Below, in pieces: positions 62,858-64,000 of a DNA stretch of 64,000 nucleotides. The notes below the pieces were generated by a model. It was not told the DNA's origin, searched no databases, and saw only the letters and a program-made list of their open reading frames with translations. Origin of the DNA: Isosphaeraceae bacterium. GTDB taxonomy: Bacteria > Planctomycetota > Planctomycetia > Isosphaerales > Isosphaeraceae. Both the position numbers and the translations under genes were made by a program. How positions within the stretch are numbered: position 1 is the stretch's first letter; each line of letters opens with the position of its first letter. The DNA lies in assembly GCA_026004735.1 (NCBI GenBank), contig BPJS01000001.1:1302001-1366000 (forward strand), written 5' to 3'.

Positions 62858-64000
62858 TCAACGCGCCTTGTCGACCTGAACGCCCTGACTCGCCTCCGGA
62901 GGAGTGCTGTAACGCTGTTGGAGTCGCTCGATTTGTTTCAAGGTATTGCTACGATTGAGCATTTGCACATTCTGATCAAGCGATGGCATGTCCGTCGGCT
63001 CGCCGGCCTCGACGTAGCCTGGTATGCCCGCGGACTGTCGAGGCGGAGAGGTCTGCGGGGCTGTTCCGATGGGCGTCGTCCCTCGATAGAACGCATAGCG
63101 TGCTGAGCCTTGCCGAGCCACGGCGGTGACGGTCCCTGAGATCCCCTCGGCCACGAAAACCCCGCGAAGATCGGTCTCGCCCGAAACAAAGCGCGCCATG
63201 TTGGACCCGATGACTTTCACCTGAACCTTGGGCAGGTAGGCACGCGTCCGCGCATCGAGGACCCGGACCCGCACCCGCCCCTCGGGAGCTTCCTCGAGCA
63301 CCTCCAGCTCGAGCGGGCTGACCAGGACGATTCCGGAGGCGTAGTCATTGTCGCCTCGTGCCATGACCAGGTAGGCTCCTTCCTTCTCGAGAGGCAGATC
63401 GAGGTCTTTGAACCGGTCTTGGTAATCTTCGCCGGTACCGAGTCGGACAGTTCGCTCGACCAGGGGCTGGATCCCGGCCAAGTCGATCCCGCTGATGCCA
63501 TCGAGGCTGCGGCGAGTCAGATACAGCCGCATCAGGTCGACCGCATAGACCCTGACCTCCACCTCGGCGAGGTTGCGGTAGTTGAGGCGGATCGACGGCT
63601 GGGTGGCGGGCGGCCTCTCGAGTTCGACACTTCGCAGGCCGACTCCGCTGACAGCAGCCGCCGGCGAACCGTCCTGGGGCCGGACAACGGCCACTTCGGG
63701 CAGCGCCAGGCTCTTTCGAGTCAACTCCTTGATCGCTCCCGCCGCGTCGCCAAAGCGGTCGGCCACTTGACGGTAGTAGCTCAGGGCCTTGGCCGGGTCG
63801 TGCCGGGCGTCGTGAATCTGGCCCAGAATGTAGATCGCTTCCCACCGATTCGGGCTGGGATGCTCGACGCCCGCGGCGTCTCGGTAAGTTGCCGATGCAA
63901 TTTGTTCGGCCAGTCGTATGGCCCGGTCGTATTCGCCCAGGCTGAAGTGGGCCAAGGCCTGGCTGTAGAGGAAGCTGTCGAGAAACCGGCTTTTGGGATA
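62858..64000 (-). CDS. TPR protein, C-terminal part (5' end outside window)
   Basis: 380 residues, open to the right edge. The visible start has TPR-like helices (SQALAHFSLGEYDRAIRLAEQIA, AIYILGQIHDARHDPAKALSYYRQVADRFGD, to about residue 90). A beta-rich part follows: VELERPPATQPSIRLNYRNLAEVEVRVYAVDLM and VRVRVLDARTRAYLPKVQVKVIGSNMARFVSGETDLRGVFVAEGISGTVTAVARQG, of the carboxypeptidase-regulatory or MG2-like kind found in alpha-2-macroglobulin-type proteins. It ends in an Asn/Gln/Arg-rich tail. Probably the end of a much larger exported protein. Confidence 0.7.
   Translation of the reverse strand, partial: YPKSRFLDSFLYSQALAHFSLGEYDRAIRLAEQIASATYRDAAGVEHPSPNRWEAIYILGQIHDARHDPAKALSYYRQVADRFGDAAGAIKELTRKSLALPEVAVVRPQDGSPAAAVSGVGLRSVELERPPATQPSIRLNYRNLAEVEVRVYAVDLMRLYLTRRSLDGISGIDLAGIQPLVERTVRLGTGEDYQDRFKDLDLPLEKEGAYLVMARGDNDYASGIVLVSPLELEVLEEAPEGRVRVRVLDARTRAYLPKVQVKVIGSNMARFVSGETDLRGVFVAEGISGTVTAVARQGSARYAFYRGTTPIGTAPQTSPPRQSAGIPGYVEAGEPTDMPSLDQNVQMLNRSNTLKQIERLQQRYSTPPEASQGVQVDKAR

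Noticed and set aside
1-64000. CRISPR arrays, retrons and riboswitches
   Set aside because: No regularly spaced repeats, reverse transcriptase or recognisable aptamer core was seen on either strand.

Overview
The window is a high-GC bacterial chromosome segment, almost certainly from a planctomycete and probably from the Isosphaeraceae or a close relative. The evidence is gene content: four DUF1501 proteins, two PSD1-type cytochrome c/DUF1549/DUF1553 proteins, a DUF58-BatA-VWA-DUF4175 operon, a DUF1080 protein, a WYL regulator and many secreted proteins of unknown role. Genus cannot be settled from the sequence alone. There is no rRNA, CRISPR array or prophage; there is one tRNA and one insertion sequence.

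Region by region. (1) 1-13552, plus strand: a tightly coupled envelope operon (DUF58 tail, BatA-like VWA protein, second VWA protein, DUF4175 coiled-coil giant, two exported proteins, an NPCBM-like protein, a degenerate kinase-like ATPase). An ANTAR response regulator converges on it (13681-14262). (2) 14524-16798, plus: MaoC-like hydratase, small acidic protein, SDR, PPP-type phosphatase, mostly overlapping. (3) 17047-20181: a secreted M28 peptidase divergent from a DUF1501 protein. (4) 20212-23284: a Y-family polymerase with a compact SRAP-like protein, then an ISAs1-family IS with a 10-bp target duplication and a frameshifted transposase. (5) 23418-33454, minus: RluA pseudouridine synthase, TPR anchor protein, amidohydrolase, secreted ComEC-like hydrolase with DUF3006 partner, a membrane-anchored unknown, DUF1501, and two related exported proteins, one with DUF11. 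(6) 33765-49309, plus: a LolA-like protein, DUF1080, then a run of eight genes: two-domain esterase, PSD1, DUF1501, PSD1, DUF1501, enolase-superfamily enzyme, aspartoacylase-like hydrolase and creatininase-like amidohydrolase. This looks like a catabolic programme for an unidentified substrate. (7) 49420-52101: small basic protein, tadA overlapping tRNA-Ser(CGA), FkbM methyltransferase. (8) 52944-59215: two 19-bp palindromes exactly 53 bp apart, a WYL regulator and a 1642-aa DUF4011-helicase-nuclease-DUF3320 protein. I read this as an operator-controlled defence module. (9) 59640-64000, minus: an NtrC-type regulator lacking GAFTGA, its membrane kinase, and the end of a TPR protein.

The most interesting unit is (8): a regulator of the class that controls several phage-defence systems, a pair of spaced operator-like palindromes in front of it, and a single large effector. 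Next are the polymerase/SRAP-like pair, the eight-gene catabolic run and the GAFTGA-less regulator. Start sites were chosen from ribosome-binding sites, signal peptides and overlaps. All family assignments are by eye from motifs; no database search was possible.
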